Positions 1-14,397 are shown, counted from the stretch's first letter. The stretch is 64,000 bases of DNA from Edaphochlamys debaryana (GCA_016858145.1 JAEHOE010000221.1:1-64000), one strand, 5' to 3'. Numbers and translations: made by a program. Notes: generated from the letters alone by a model not told the origin.

Positions 1-3000
1 GTGCCGTTACCTCGTCCCTCACGCGGCCTGCTGCCACCCCCCCGTCTCCAGCTGCAGGCAAGCCCCCTGCGCCCCCCTCCGAGGCTGTGCACCACCAGCT
101 GTCCGCTCTTGAAGGCAGCGCCAAGCCCGCCCTGCATGGACCTGGCCGCCTTGGTCTCGTCAAGGCCACACGGCCAAGCTGCCTCTGATCCTCCCCCCTG
201 CTTGGGAAGCCCGCTCCACCGCCCACGCCGCATGCAGGCAAGCCCCAAGGGACTGCTGCGGCTGGGCGCAGAAGGGCTGACACTCAAGTCCTTGAGCCGG
301 GCGTAGGACCAGATCCGGGCGGGGCCCAAGCACGAGCCTCCTCACGAGGCCGCGGCGCCCCCCCACGTGTGGCCCCGCCACGGCCACGGCCGTCTGCAGC
401 GTGATGCCTCCCCCGCCGCCGAGCTCCGGACCCCACGCAGCTGCCCGTGCCCCTGCCTCTCGAGGCGGAAGCACGCGGACCAGGCCCCTCGTGAAGGCTT
501 GCTGCCGCGACACACCCACCCGGAAAGCGCAAGGCTCAAGGCCAGGGGGGCGGCTTGGGTTGCTGTGCCCCACACACGCCCGGACCTCGCCGGACCCCAG
601 AGCGCTGCATTGGCGCGCTTGTGCAGCCCTCGCCAGGCACTGACAGACCTCCAGGCTGCTGCTGGCTGCAGCCGCGCGGTGCTCCGGTCGCAGGTCGGCG
701 AGGGCGCCAATGGATGCAGGCTTGGCGAGTGCGAGCGCCACTGTCAAGCTGCAGAGGCGTAGACAGATGCTGCAGCTACCATATGCACTGGCTGACGAGG
801 AGTCCGTGTTCGTCGTTGGGACGGCGCGAAGACCCTTCTTCTTTTTGCAAGCCATTGAAGCGAGCGCTCTGGTTGAGGCTTACGACGTTCACGCCACGGT
901 AAAGCATCAAGTAGGGCACGCACTGCAATGAAACGCGAAACGCGGACAGAGCGCGGTCGCGCATCTTGGCAAGCTGCCGACGCGCGAGACAGCCTGAAAG
1001 TGCAAGTAGAGGGATCACCTATAACACGAGGATAGGCAGTCGCGCTAGTGAAAGCGCCGGTCTGCGCAGCAACATCGCCGTCGTTGCAGCCCCGCGGTGG
1101 GCGAACCCCCCCCCACTCAGCCCCCCGGCTCCAGCCGGATCAAGTGCCCTCCCCATGTACGCCCGCGCACGAACCCACGAAGCAGGGCCCCCGCAGGAGC
1201 GACGCTCAATGGAGGGGGCCGGGCCCCCGCACGCCGACGGGCAAAAAGGCAAGGCGGGCCCGGCACACACGTGGTCGACAAGCGGCCCCGCAACGCAACA
1301 CACAATCCCGCCCGCGCCCCTGCAGCCTGCCCCCGATGTAGCCTCGCCCGCCGCCTGTCAAGACAGCAGACACGTGGGAGCAGCCCACAGACATGCGTGT
1401 CCTCGCCTCCCCCCCCCCACCGCCTTGATGGTCCTGGGCGCCAGGCCAGCCAGACACTGGCGGCCCCGTAGTGCACACTCACGCCCACCGCGTCGCCCCC
1501 GCAGGCAGCCTCGGCCATCCCAGACAGCGCCACAAGCAACGGTCCGGCAGCAAGGAGGCGTCTAGAGACACCGTGCACAAGACAAGCTGAAACGACGCAG
1601 CGCCCCCAAGCCACAGCGACAAGACCCCGCAGTAGCGGGCTCCGGCTGCATGAGACGAGCTCACGCGCGGAGGCTTGGGAGAGCCCACACTCCGGCAGCG
1701 ACGCCAGCTCCCTCTGCTGAGAGTCTCCCCTGCTGGCCACACCTCCGCCGCATGCCTTGGCGCATCGGAACCCTGCGCAAGGTGCCGTGTACCTCGTCCC
1801 TCACTCGGCCTTGCTGCCACCCCCCCCTCTCCAGCTGCAGGCAAGCCCCCTGCGCCCCATCCAGAGGCTGTGCACCACCAGCTTGTCCGCTCTTGAAGGC
1901 AGCGCCAAGCCCGCCCTGCATGGACCTGGCCGCTTGGTCTCGTCAAGGCCACGCGGCCAAGCTGCCTCTGATCCCCCAACCCTGCTTGGGAAGCCCGCTC
2001 CACCGCCCACGCCGCATGCAGGCAAGCCCAGGGACTGCTGCGGCTGGGCGCAGAAGGGCTGACACTCAAGTCCTTGAGCCGGGCGTAGGACCAGATCCGG
2101 GCGGGGCCCAGAGCACGAGCCTCCTCACGAGGCCGCGGCGCCCCCACGTGTGGCCCCGCCACGGCCACGGCCGTCTGCAGCGTGATGCCTCCCGCCGCCG
2201 AGCTCCGGACCCCACGCAGCTGCCCGTGCCCCTGCCTCTCGAGGCGGAAGCACGCGGACCAGGCCCCTCGTGAAGGCTTGCTGCCGCGACACACCACCCG
2301 GGAAAGCGCAAGGCTCAAGGCCAGGGGGCGCTTGGGTGGCTGTGCCCCACACGCCCGGACCTCGCCGGACCCCAGAGCGCTGAATTGCGCGGTTGTGCAG
2401 CCCTCGCCAGGCACTGACAGACCTCCAGGCTGCTGCTGGCTGCAGCCGCGCGGTGCTCCGGTCGCAGGTCGGCGAGGGCGCCAATGATGCAGGCTTGGCG
2501 AGCGCGAGCGCCACTGTCAAGCTGCAGAGGCGTAGACAGATGCTGCAGCTACCATATGCACTGGCTGACGAGGAGTCCAGTGTTCGTCGTTGGGACGGCG
2601 CGAAGACCCTTCTTCTTTTGCAAGCCATTGAAGCGAGCGCTCTGGTTGAGGCTTACGACGTTCACGCCAAGGTAAAGCATCAAGTAGGGCACGCACTGCA
2701 ATGAAACGCGAAACGCGGACAGAGCGAGGTCGCGCATCTTGGCAAGCTGCCGACGCGCGAGACAGCCTGAAGTGCAAGTAGAGGGATCACCTATAACACG
2801 AGGATAGGCAGTCGCGCTAGTGAAAGCGCCGGTCTGCGCAGCAACATCGCCGTCGTGCAGCCCGCCCGCGTGGGCGAACCCCCCCCCGCTCAGCCCCCCG
2901 GCTCCAGCCGGATCAAGTGCCCTCCCCATGTACGCCCGCGCACGACCACAAGCAGGGCCCCCGCAGGAGCGACGCTCAATGGAGGGGGCCGGGCCCCCGC

Positions 3001-4434
3001 ACGCCGACGGGCAAAAAGGCAAGGCGGGCCCGGCACACACGTGGTCGACAAGCGGCCCCGCAACGCAACACACATCCCCCGCCCGCGCCCCTGCAGCCTG
3101 CCCCCGATGTAGCCTCGGCCCGCCTGTCAAGACAGCAGACACGTGGGAGCAGCCACAGACATGCGTGTCCTCGCCTCCCCCCCCCCACCGCCTTGATGGT
3201 CCTGGGCGCCAGGCCAGCCAGCAGGAACACTGGCGGCCCCGTAGTGCCACGCACGCCCACCCGCGTCGCCCCCGCAGGCAGCCTCGGCCATCCCAGACAG
3301 CGCCACAAGCAACGGTCCGGCAGCAGGAGGCGTCTAGAGACACCGTGCACAAGGACGAAGCTGAAACGACGCAGCGGCCCCCCAAGCCACAGCGACAAGA
3401 CCCCCGCAGTAGCGGGCTCCGGGCTGCCTGAGGACGAGCTCACGCGCGGAGGCTTGGGAGCCCCACACTCCGGCAGCGACGCCAGCTCCCTCTGCTGAGA
3501 GTCTCCCCTGCTGGCCACACCTCCGCCGCATGCCTTGGCGCATCGGAACCCTGCGCAAGGTGCCGTGTACCTCGTCCCTCACGCGGCCTTGCTGCCACCC
3601 CCCCGTCTCCAGCTGCAGGCAAGCCCCCTGCGCCCCCATCCAGAGGCTGTGCACCACCAGCTTGTCCGCTCTTGAAGGCAGCGCCAAGCCCGCCCTGCAT
3701 GGACCTGGCCGCTTGGTCTCGTCAAGGCCACACGGCCAAGCTGCCTCTGATCCCCCAACCCTGCTTGGGAAGCCCGCTCCACCGCCCACGCCGCCATGCA
3801 GGCAAGGCCCAGGGACTGCTGCGGCTGGGCGCAGAAGGGCTGACACTCAAGTCCTTGAGCCGGGCGTAGGACCAGATCCGGGCGGGGCCCAGAGCACGAG
3901 CCTCCTCACGAGGCCGCGGCGCCCCCACGTGTGGCCCCGCCACGGCCACGGCCGTCTGCAGCAGCGTGATGCCTCCCGCCGCCGAGCTCCGGACCCCACG
4001 CAGCTGCCCGTGCCCCTGCCTCTCGAGGCGGAAGCACGCGGACCAGGCCCCTCGTGAAGGCTTGCTGCCGCGACACACACCACCCGGGAAAGCGCAAGCT
4101 CAAGGCCAGGGGGCGGCTTGGGGTGGCTGTGCCCCACACGCCCGGACCTCGCCGGACCCCAGAGCGCTGAATTGGCGCGGTTGTGCAGCCCTCGCCAGGC
4201 ACTGACAGACCTCCAGGCTGCTGCTGGCTGCAGCCGCCGCGGTGCTCCGGTCGCAGGTCGGCGAGGGCGCCAATGGATGCAGGCTTGGCGAGTGCGAGCG
4301 CCTGCGAGCTGCAGTCAGCTGCAGAGGCGTAGACAGATGCTGCAGCTACCATATGCACTGGCTGACGAGGAGTCCAGTGTTCGTCGTTGGGACGGCGCGA
4401 AGACCCTTCTTCTTTTGCAAGCCATTGAAGCGAG

Positions 4435-4660
4435 CGCTCTGGTATTAGCGTCTACGCTTGACACGACGTCACGCCAAGTAAAGCACTTGCAATGACGCAC
4501 GTGCGACACGCGAAAGCGACGCGACGCGGACGACGCATCTTGGCAAGCTGCCGACGCGCGAGACAGCCTGAAAGTGCAGTAGAGGTCACCTATAACACGA
4601 GGATAGGCAGTCGCGCGCTAGTGAGCGGCTCGCGCAACATCTGCGCAGCAACATCGCCGT
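4435..4660 (+). other. Locally scrambled patch inside one satellite A unit
   Basis: In this unit the stretch between the conserved agcgagcgctctgg and the block at gcagcaacatcgccg departs strongly from all other copies. It has small insertions, deletions and rearranged short words such as gacgcgacgcggacgacgc, while both flanks are ordinary satellite. It may be a real slippage or gene-conversion scar, or an error in assembling repeated DNA. Confidence 0.6.
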
Positions 4661-7600
4661 CGTGCAGCCCCGCGGTGGGCGAACCCCACCCCCGCTCAGC
4701 CCCCCGGCTCCAGCCGATCAAGTGCCCTCCCCATGTACGCCCGCGCACGAACCACGAAGCAGGGCCCCCGCAGGAGCGACGCTCAATGGAGGGGCCGGGC
4801 CCCCGCACGCCGACGGGCAAAAGGCAAGGCGGGCCCGGCACACACGTGGTCGACAAGCGGCCCCGCAACGCAACAGACAATCCCGCCCGCGCCCCTGCAG
4901 CCTGCCCCCGATGTAGCCTCGGCCCGCCTGTCAAGACAGCAGACACGTGGGAGCAGCCCACAGACATGCGTGTCCTCCTCGCCTCCCCCCCCACCGCCTT
5001 GATGGTCCTGGGCGCCAGGCCAGCCAGCAGACACTGGCGGCCCCGTAGTGCACACTCACGCCCACCGCGTCGCCCCCGCAGGCAGCCTCGGCCATCCCAG
5101 ACAGCGCCACAAGCAACGGTCCGGCAGCAAGGAGGCGTCTAGAGACACCGTGCACAAGACGAAGCTGAAACGACGCAGCGCCCCCCAGCCACAGCGACAA
5201 GACCCCGCAGTAGCGGGCTCGGGCTGCCTGAGCACGAGCTCACGCGCGGAGGCTTGGGAGAGCCACACTCCGGCAGCGACGCCAGCTCCCTCTGCTGAGA
5301 GTCTCCCCTGCTGGCCACACCTCCGCCGCATGCCTTGGCGCATCGGAACCCTGCGCAAGGTGCCGTGTACCTCGTCCCTCGTCCCTCACGCGGCCTTGCT
5401 GCCACCCCCCCGTCTCCAGCTGCAGGCAAGCCCCCTGCGCCCCCATCCAGAGGCTGTGCACCACCAGCTTGTCCGCTCTTGAAGGCAGCGCCAAGCCCGC
5501 CCTGCATGGACCTGGCCGCTTGGTCTCGTCAAGCCACACGGCCAAGCTGCCTCTGATCCCCAACCCTGCTTGGGAAGCCCGCTCCACCGCCCACGCCGCA
5601 TGCATGGGCAAGCCCAGGGACTGCTGCGGCTGGGCGCAGAAGGGCTGACACTCAAGTCCTTGAGCCGGGCGTAGGACCAGATCCGGGCGGGGCCCAGAGC
5701 ACGAGCCTCCTCACGAGGCCGCGGCGCCCCCACGTGTGGCCCCCGCCACGGCCACGGCCGTCTGCAGCGTGATGCCTCCCGCCGCCGAGCTCCGGACCCC
5801 ACGCAGCTGCCCGTGCCCTGCCTCTCGAGGCGGAAGCACGCGGACCAGGCCCCTCGTGAAGGCTTGCTGCCGCGACACACCACCCGGGAAAGCGCAAGGC
5901 TCAAGGCCAGGGGGCGGCTTGGGGTGGCTGTGCCCCACACGCCCGGACCTCGCCGGACCCCAGAGCGCTGAATTGGCGCGGTTGTGCAGCCCTCGCCAGG
6001 CACTGACAGACCTCCAGGCTGCTGCTGGCTGCAGCCGCGCGGTGCTCCGGTCGCAGGTCGGCGAGGGCGCCAATGGATGCAGGCTTGGCGAGCGCGAGCG
6101 CCACTGTCAAGCTGCAGAGGCGTAGACAGATGCTGCAGCTACCATATGCACTGGCTGACGAGGAGTCCAGTGTTCGTCGTTGGGACGGCGCGAAGACCCT
6201 TCTTCTTTTGCAAGCCATTGAAGCGAGCGCTCTGGTTGAGGCTTACGGACGCTCACGCACGGTAACAGCATCAAGTAGGGCACGCACTGCCAATGAAACG
6301 CGAAACGCGGACAGAGCGAGGTCGCGCATCTCGCGCATCTTGGCAAGCTGCCGACGCGCGAGACAGGCCTGAAAGTGCATGTAGAGGGATCACCTATAAC
6401 ACGAGGATAGGCAGTCGCGCTAGTGAAAGCGCCGGTCTGCGCAGGCAACATCGCCGTCGTGCAGCCCCGCGGTGGGCGAACCCCGCCCGCGCTCAGCCCC
6501 CCGGCTCCAGCCGGATCAAGTGCCCTCCCCATGTACGCCCGCGCACGATCCACGAAGCAGGGCCCCGCAGGAGCGACGCTCAATGGAGGGGGCCGGGCCC
6601 CCGCACGCCGACGGGCAAAAAGCAAGGCGGGCCCGGCACACACGTGGTCGACAAGCGGCCCCGCAACGCAACAGACAATCCCGCCCGCGCCCCTGCAGCC
6701 TGCCCCCGATGTAGCCTCGGCCCGCCTGTCAAGGACAGCAGATACGTGGGAGCAGCCCACAGACATGCGTGTCCTCGCCTCCCCCCCCCCACCGCCTTGA
6801 TGGTCCTGGGCGCCAGGCCAGCCAGCAGACACTGGCGGCCCCGTAGTGCACACGCACGCCCACCGCGTCGCCCCCGCAGGCAGCCTCGGCCATCCCAGAC
6901 AGCGCCACAAGCAACGGTCCGGCAGCAGGAGGCGTCTAGAGACACCGTGCACAAGACGAAGCTGAAACGACGCAGCGCCCCCAAGCCACAGCGACAAGAC
7001 CCCGCAGTAGCGGGCTCCGGGCTGCCTGAGGACGAGCTCACGCGCGGAGGCTTGGGAGCGAGCCCACACTCCGGCAGCGACGCCAGCTCCCTCTGCTGAG
7101 AGTCCTCCCCTGCTGGCCAAACCTCCGCCGCATGCCTTGGCGCATCGGAACCCTGCGCAAGGTGCCGTGTACCTCGTCCCTCACTCGGCCTTGCTGGCCA
7201 CCCCCCCCCGTCTCCAGCTGCAGGCAAGCCCCCTGCGCCCCCATCCAGAGGCTGTGCACCACCAGCTTGTCCGCTCTTGAAGGCAGCGCCAAGCCCGCCC
7301 TGCATGGATCTGGCCGCTTGGTCTCGTCAAAGCCACACGGCCAAGCTGCCTCTGATCTTCCAACCCTGCTTGGGAAGCCCGCTCCACCGCCCACGCCGCA
7401 TGCAGGCAAGGCCCAGGGACTGCTGCGGCTGGGCGCAGAAGGGCTGACACTCAAGTCCTTGAGCCGGGCGTAGGACCAGATCCGGGCGGGGCCCAGAGCA
7501 CGAGCCTCCTCACGAGGCCGCGGCGCCCCCACGTGTGGCCCCGCCACGGCCACGGCCGTCTGCAGCGTGATGCCTCCCGCCGCCGAGCTCCGGACCCCAC

Positions 7601-10600
7601 GCAGCTGCCCGTGCCCCCTGCCTCTCGAGGCGGAAGCACGCGGACCAGGCCCCTCGTGAAGGCTTGCTGCCGCGACACACCACCCGGGAAAGCGCAAGGC
7701 TCAAGGCCAGGGGGCGGCTTGGGGTGGCTGTGCCCACACGCCCGGACCTCGCCGGACCCCAGAGCGCTGCATTGGCGCGGTTGTGCAGCCCTCGCCAGGC
7801 ACTGACAGACCTCCAGGCTGCTGCTGGCTGCAGCCGCGCGGTGCTTCGGTCGCAGGTCGGCGAGGGCGCCAATGGATGCAGGCTTGGCGAGCGCGAGCGC
7901 CACTGTCAAGCTGCAGAGGCGTAGACAGATGCTGCAGCTACCATATGCACTGGCTGACGAGGAGTCCAGTGTTCGTCGTTGGGACGGCGCGAAGACCCTT
8001 CTTCTTTTGCAAGCCATTGAAGCGAGCGCTCTGGTTGAGGCTTACGACGCTCACGCCACGGTAAAGCATCAAGTAGGGCACGCACTGCAATGAAACGCGA
8101 AACGCGGACAGAGCGAGGTCGCGCATCTTGGCAAGCTGCCGACGCGCGAGACAGCCTGAAAGTGCAAGTAGAGGGATCACCTATAACACGAGGATAGGCA
8201 GTCGCGCTAGTGAAAGCGCCGGTCTGCGCAGCAACATCGCCGTCGTGCAGCCCCGCGGTGGGCGAACCCCGCCCCCGCTCAGCCCCCCGGCTCCAGCCGG
8301 ATCAAGTGCCCTCCCCATGTACGCCCGCGCACGATCCACGAAGCAGGGCCCCCCGCAGGAGCGACGCTCAATGGAGGGGGCCGGGCCCCCGCACGCCGAC
8401 GGGCAAAAAGGCAAGGCGGGCCCGGCACACACGTGGTCGACAAGCGGCCCCCGCAACGCAACAGACAATCCCGCCCGCGCCCCTGCAGCCTGCCCCCGAT
8501 GTAGCCTCGGCCCGCCTGTCAAGACAGCAGACACGTGGGAGCAGCCCACAGACATGCGTGTCCTCGCCTCCCCCCCCACCGCCTTGATGGTCCTGGGCGC
8601 CAGGCCAGCCAGCAGACACTGGCGGCCCCGTAGTGCACACGCACGCCCACCGCGTCGCCCCCCGCAGGCAGCCTCGGCCATCCCAGACAGCGCCACAAGC
8701 AACGGTCCGGCAGCAAGGAGGCGTCTAGAGACACCGTGCACAAGACGAAGCTGAAACGACGCAGCGCCCCCAAGCCACAGCGACAGACCCCGCAGTAGCG
8801 GGCTCCGGGCTGCCTGAGGACGAGCTCACGCGCGGAGGCTTGGGAGCGAGCCCACACTCCGGCAGCGACGCCAGCTCCCTCTGCTGAGAGTCTCCCCTGC
8901 TGGCCACACCTCCGCCGCATGCCTTGGCGCATCGGAACCCTGCGCAAGGTGCCGTGTACCTCGTCCCTCACTCGGCCTTGCTGCCACCCCCACGTCTCCA
9001 GCTGCAGGCAAGCCCCCTGCGCCCCCATCCAGAGGCTGTGCACCACCAGCTGTCCGCTCTTGAAGGCAGCGCCAAGCCCGCCCTGCATGGATCTGGCCGC
9101 TTGGTCTCGTCAAAGCCACACGGCCAAGCTGCCTCTGATCTTCCAACCCTGCTTGGGAAGCCCGCTCCACCGCCCACGCCGCATGCAGGCAAGGCCCAGG
9201 GACTGCTGCGGCTGGGCGCAGAAGGGCTGACACTCAAGTCCTTGAGCCGGGCGTAGGACCAGAGCCGGGCGGGGCCCAGAGCACGAGCCTCCTCACGAGG
9301 CCGCGGCGCCCCCACGTGTGGCCCCGCCACGGCCACGGCCGTCTGCAGCGTGATGCCTCCCGCCGCCGAGCTCCGGACCCCACGCAGCTGCCCGTGCCCC
9401 TGCCTCTCGAGGCGGAAGCACGCGGACCAGGCCCCTCGTGAAGGCTTGCTGCCGCGACACACCACCCGGGAAAGCGCAAGGCTCAAGGCCAGGGGGCGGC
9501 TTGGGGTGGCTGTGCCCCACACGCCCGGACCTCGCCGGACCCCAGAGCGCTGCATTGGCGCGGTTGTGCAGCCCTCGCCAGGCACTGACAGACCTCCAGG
9601 CTGCTGCTGGCTGCAGCCGCGCGGTGCTCCGGTCGCAGGTCGGCGAGGGCGCCAATGGATGCAGGCTTGGCGAGCGCGAGCGCCACTGTCAAGCTGCAGA
9701 GGCGTAGACAGATGCTGCAGCTACCATATGCACTGGCTGACGAGGAGTCCAGTGTTCGTCGTTGGGACGGCGCGAAGACCCTTCTTCTTTTGCAAGCCAT
9801 TGAAGCGAGCGCTCTGGTTGAGGCTTACGACGCTCACGCCACGGTAAAGCATCAAGTAGGGCACGCACTGCAATGAAACGCGAAACGCGGACAGAGCGAG
9901 GTCGCGCATCTCGCGCATCTTGGCAAGCTGCCGACGCGCGAGACAGCCTGAAAGTGCATGTAGAGGGATCACCTATAACACGAGGATAGGCAGTCGCGCT
10001 AGTGAAAGCGCCGGTCTGCGCAGCAACATCGCCGTCGTGCAGCCCCGCGGTGGGCGAACCCCGCCCGCGCTCAGCCCCCCGGCTCCAGCCGGATCAAGTG
10101 CCCTCCCCATGTACGCCCGCGCACGATCCACGAAGCAGGGCCCCCGCAGGAGCGACGCTCAATGGAGGGGGCCGGGCCCCCGCACGCCGACGGGCAAAAA
10201 GGCAAGGCGGGCCCGGCACACACGTGGTCGACAAGCGGCCCCGCAACGCAACAGACAATCCCGCCCGCGCCCCTGCAGCCTGCCCCCGATGTAGCCTCGG
10301 CCCGCCTGTCAAGACAGCAGACACGTGGGAGCAGCCCACAGACATGCGTGTCCTCGCCTCCCCCCCCCCACCGCCTTGATGGTCCTGGGCGCCAGGCCAG
10401 CCAGCAGACACTGGCGGCCCCGTAGTGCACACGCACGCCCACCGCGTCGCCCCCGCAGGCAGCCTCGGCCATCCCAGACAGCGCCACAAGCAACGGTCCG
10501 GCAGCAAGGAGGCGTCTAGAGACACCGTGCACAAGACGAAGCTGAAACGACGCAGCGCCCCCAAGCCACAGCGACAAGACCCCGCAGTAGCGGGCTCCGG

Positions 10601-13600
10601 GCTGCCTGAGGACGAGCTCACGCGCGGAGGTTTGGGAGCGAGCCCACACTCCGGCAGCGACGCCAGCTCCCTCTGCTGAGAGTCCTCCCTGCTGGCCACA
10701 CCTCCGCCGCATGCCTTGGCGCATCGGAACCCTGCGCAAGGTGCCGTGTACCCTCGTCCCTCACTCGGCCTTGCTGCCACCCCACGTCTCCAGCTGCAGG
10801 CAAGCCCCCTGCGCCCCCATCCAGAGGCTGTGCACCACCAGCTGTCCGCTCTTGAAGGCAGCGCCAAGCCCGCCCTGCATGGATCTGGCCGCTTGGTCTC
10901 GTCAAAGCCACACGGCCAAGCTGCCTCTGATCTTCCAACCCTGCTTGGGAAGCCCGCTCCACCGCCCACGCCGCATGCAGGCAAGGCCCAGGGACTGCTG
11001 CGGCTGGGCGCAGAAGGGCTGACACTCAAGTCCTTGAGCCGGGCGTAGGACCAGATCCGGGCGGGGCCCAGAGCACGAGCCTCCTCACGAGGCCGCGGCG
11101 CCCCCACGTGTGGCCCCGCCACGGCCACGGCCGTCTGCAGTGTGATGCCTCCCGCCGCCGAGCTCCGGACCCCACGCAGCTGCCCGTGCCCCTGCCTCTC
11201 GAGGCGGAAGCACGCGGACCAGGCCCCTCGTGAAGGCTTGCTGCCGCGACACACCACCCGGGAAAGCGCAAGGCTCAAGGCCAGGGGGCGGCTTGGGGTG
11301 GCTGTGCCCCACACGCCCGGACCTCGCCGGACCCCAGAGCGCTGCATTGGCGCGGTTGTGCAGCCCTCGCCAGGCACTGACAGACCTCCAGGCTGCTGCT
11401 GGCTGCAGCCGCGCGGTGCTTCGGTCGCAGGTCGGCGAGGGCGCCAATGGATGCAGGCTTGGCGAGCGCGAGCGCCACTGTCAAGCTGCAGAGGCGTAGA
11501 CAGATGCTACAGCTACCATATGCACTGGCTGACGAGGAGTCCAGTGTTCGTCGTTGGGACGGCGCGAAGACCCTTCTTCTTTTGCAAGCCATTGAAGCGA
11601 GCGCTCTGGTTGAGGCTTACGACGCTCACGCCACGGTAAAGCATCAAGTAGGGCACGCACTGCAATGAAACGCGAAACGCGGACAGAGCGAGGTCGCGCA
11701 TCTCGCGCATCTTGGCAAGCTGCCGACGCGCGAGACAGCCTGAAAGTGCAAGTAGAGGGATCACCTATAACACGAGGATAGGCAGTCGCGCTAGTGAAAG
11801 CGCCGGTCTGCGCAGCCACATCGCCGTCGTGCAGCCCCGCGGTGGGCGAACCCCGCCCCCGCTCAGCCCCCCGGCTCCAGCCGGATCAAGTGCCCTCCCC
11901 ATGTACGCCCGCGCACGAACCACGAAGCAGGGCCCCCGCAGGAGCGACGCTCAATGGAGGGGGCCGGGCCCCCGCACGCCGACGGGCAAAAAGGCAAGGC
12001 GGGCCCGGCACACACGTGGTCGACAAGCGGCCCCGCAACGCAACAGACAATCCCGCCCGCGCCCCTGCAGCCTGCCCCCGATGTAGCCTCGGCCCGCCTG
12101 TCAAGACAGCAGACACGTGGGAGCAGCCCACAGACATGCGTGTCCTCGCCTCCCCCCCCCACCGCCTTGATGGTCCTGGGCGCCAGGCCAGCCAGCAGAC
12201 ACTGGCGGCCCCGTAGTGCACACGCACGCCCACCGCGTCGCCCCCGCAGGCAGCCTCGGCCATCCCAGACAGCGCCACAAGCAACGGTCCGGCAGCAAGG
12301 AGGCGTCTAGAGACACCGTGCACAAGACGAAGCTGAAACGACGCAGCGCCCCCAAGCCACAGCGACAAGACCCCGCAGTAGCGGGCTCCGGGCTGCCTGA
12401 GGACGAGCTCACGCGCGGAGGCTTGGGAGCGAGCCCACACTCCGGCAGCGACGCCAGCTCCCTCTGCTGAGAGTCCTCCCTGCTGGCCACACCTCCGCCG
12501 CATGCCTTGGCGCATCGGAACCCTGCGCAAGGTGCCGTGTACCTCGTCCCTCACTCGGCCTTGCTGCCACCCCACGTCTCCAGCTGCAGGCAAGCCCCCT
12601 GCGCCCCCATCCAGAGGCTGTGCACCACCAGCTGTCCGCTCTTGAAGGCAGCGCCAAGCCCGCCCTGCATGGATCTGGCCGCTTGGTCTCGTCAAAGCCA
12701 CACGGCCAAGCTGCCTCTGATCTTCCAACCCTGCTTGGGAAGCCCGCTCCACCGCCCACGCCGCATGCAGGCAAGGCCCAGGGACTGCTGCGGCTGGGCG
12801 CAGAAGGGCTGACACTCAAGTCCTTGAGCCGGGCGTAGGACCAGAGCCGGGCGGGGCCCAGAGCACGAGCCTCCTCACGAGGCCGCGGCGCCCCCACGTG
12901 TGGCCCCGCCACGGCCACGGCCGTCTGCAGTGTGATGCCTCCCGCCGCCGAGCTCCGGACCCCACGCAGCTGCCCGTGCCCCTGCCTCTCGAGGCGGAAG
13001 CACGCGGACCAGGCCCCTCGTGAAGGCTTGCTGCCGCGACACACCACCCGGGAAAGCGCAAGGCTCAAGGCCAGGGGGGCGGCTTGGGGTGGCTGTGCCC
13101 CACACGCCCGGACCTCGCCGGACCCCAGAGCGCTGCATTGGCGCGGTTGTGCAGCCCTCGCCAGGCACTGACAGACCTCCAGGCTGCTGCTGGCTGCAGC
13201 CGCGCGGTGCTTCGGTCGCAGGTCGGCGAGGGCGCCAATGGATGCAGGCTTGGCGAGCGCGAGCGCCACTGTCAAGCTGCAGAGGCGTAGAAAGATGCTA
13301 CAGCTACCATATGCACTGGCTGACGAGGAGTCCAGTGTTCGTCGTTGGGACGGCGCGAAGACCCTTCTTCTTTTGCAAGCCATTGAAGCGAGCGCTCTGG
13401 TTGAGGCTTACGACGCTCACGCCACGGTAAAGCATCAAGTAGGGGCACGCACTGCAATGAAACGCGAAACGCGGACAGAGCGAGGTCGCGCATCTTGGCA
13501 AGCTGCCGACGCGCGAGACAGCCTGAAAGTGCAAGTAGAGGGATCACCTATAACACGAGGATAGGCAGTCGCGCTAGTGAAAGCGCCGGTCTGCGCAGCA

Positions 13601-14367
13601 ACATCGCCGTCGTGCAGCCCCCCGGTGGGCGAACCCCGCCCCCGCTCAGCCCCCCGGCTCCAGCCGGATCAAGTGCCCTCCCCATGTACGCCCGCGCACG
13701 ATCCACGAAGCAGGGCCCCCGCAGGAGCGACGCTCAATGGAGGGGGCCGGGCCCCCGCACGCCGACGGGCAAAAAGGCAAGGCGGGCCCGGCACACACGT
13801 GGTCGACAAGCGGCCCCGCAACGCAACACACAATCCCGCCCGCGCCCCTGCAGCCTGCCCCCGATGTAGCCTCGGCCCGCCTGTCAAGACAGCAGACACG
13901 TGGGAGCAGCCCACAGACATGCGTGTCCTCGCCTCCCCCCCCCACCGCCTTGATGGTCCTGGGCGCCAGGCCAGCCAGCAGACACTGGCGGCCCCGTAGT
14001 GCACACGCACGCCCACCGCGTCGCCCCCGCAGGCAGCCTCGGCCATCCCAGACAGCGCCACAAGCAACGGTCCGGCAGCAAGGAGGCGTCTAGAGACACC
14101 GTGCACAAGACGAAGCTGAAACGACGCAGCGCCCCCAAGCCACAGCGACAAGACCCCGCAGTAGCGGGCTCCGGGCTGCCTGAGGACGAGCTCACGCGCG
14201 GAGGCTTGGGAGCGAGCCCACACTCCGGCAGCGACGCCAGCTCCCTCTGCTGAGAGTCCTCCCTGCTGGCCACACCTCCGCCGCATGCCTTGGCGCATCG
14301 GTACCCTGCGCAAGGTGCCGTGTACCTCGTCCCTCACTCGGCCTTGCTGCCACCCCCCGTCTCCAGC

Positions 14368-14380
14368 TGCAGGCAAGCCC
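14368..14380 (+). repeat. Left target-site duplication of the 7.6-kb retrotransposon
   Basis: tgcaggcaagccc here is repeated exactly at 21,989-22,001. In uninterrupted satellite units the word occurs once, followed by cctgcgccccca, which is what follows the right-hand copy. This fixes the borders of the insertion. Confidence 0.93.
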
Positions 14381-14397
14381 ATAATAATAATAATAAT
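14381..14397 (-). repeat. (ATT)n 3' tail of the retrotransposon
   Basis: ataataataataataat on the plus strand reads as an ATT microsatellite at the 3' end of the element and directly abuts the target duplication. The element therefore ends in a short tandem repeat rather than poly(A). Confidence 0.85.

Larger units (their letters stand above)
1..14380 (+). repeat. Satellite A, direct tandem array, unit about 1.79 kb
   Basis: The same GC-rich block recurs head to tail. Using the landmark atgccttggcgcatcgg, copies start at 1752, 3530, 5330, 7132, 8919, 10711, 12502 and 14285, giving periods of 1778-1802 bp. The window opens inside a unit. Copies from about 7 kb onward are nearly identical, while those before 6.5 kb differ by many one-base indels, mostly in C runs. 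Each unit has a C-rich plus strand with C(7-11) tracts and an AT-richer stretch around tcacctataacacgagg. Long frames run through it on both strands, but they shift from unit to unit at homopolymers and show no protein family, so I treat the array as non-coding. Confidence 0.95.

Noticed and set aside
160..855. Minus-strand frame in the first partial satellite unit
   Set aside because: Same satellite sequence in another frame; not conserved as protein between units.
10094..11377. 427-codon minus-strand frame in satellite A, and similar frames in other units
   Set aside because: The frame exists only where homopolymer lengths allow it and shifts in other units. It has no domain and is a by-product of high GC with few stop codons.
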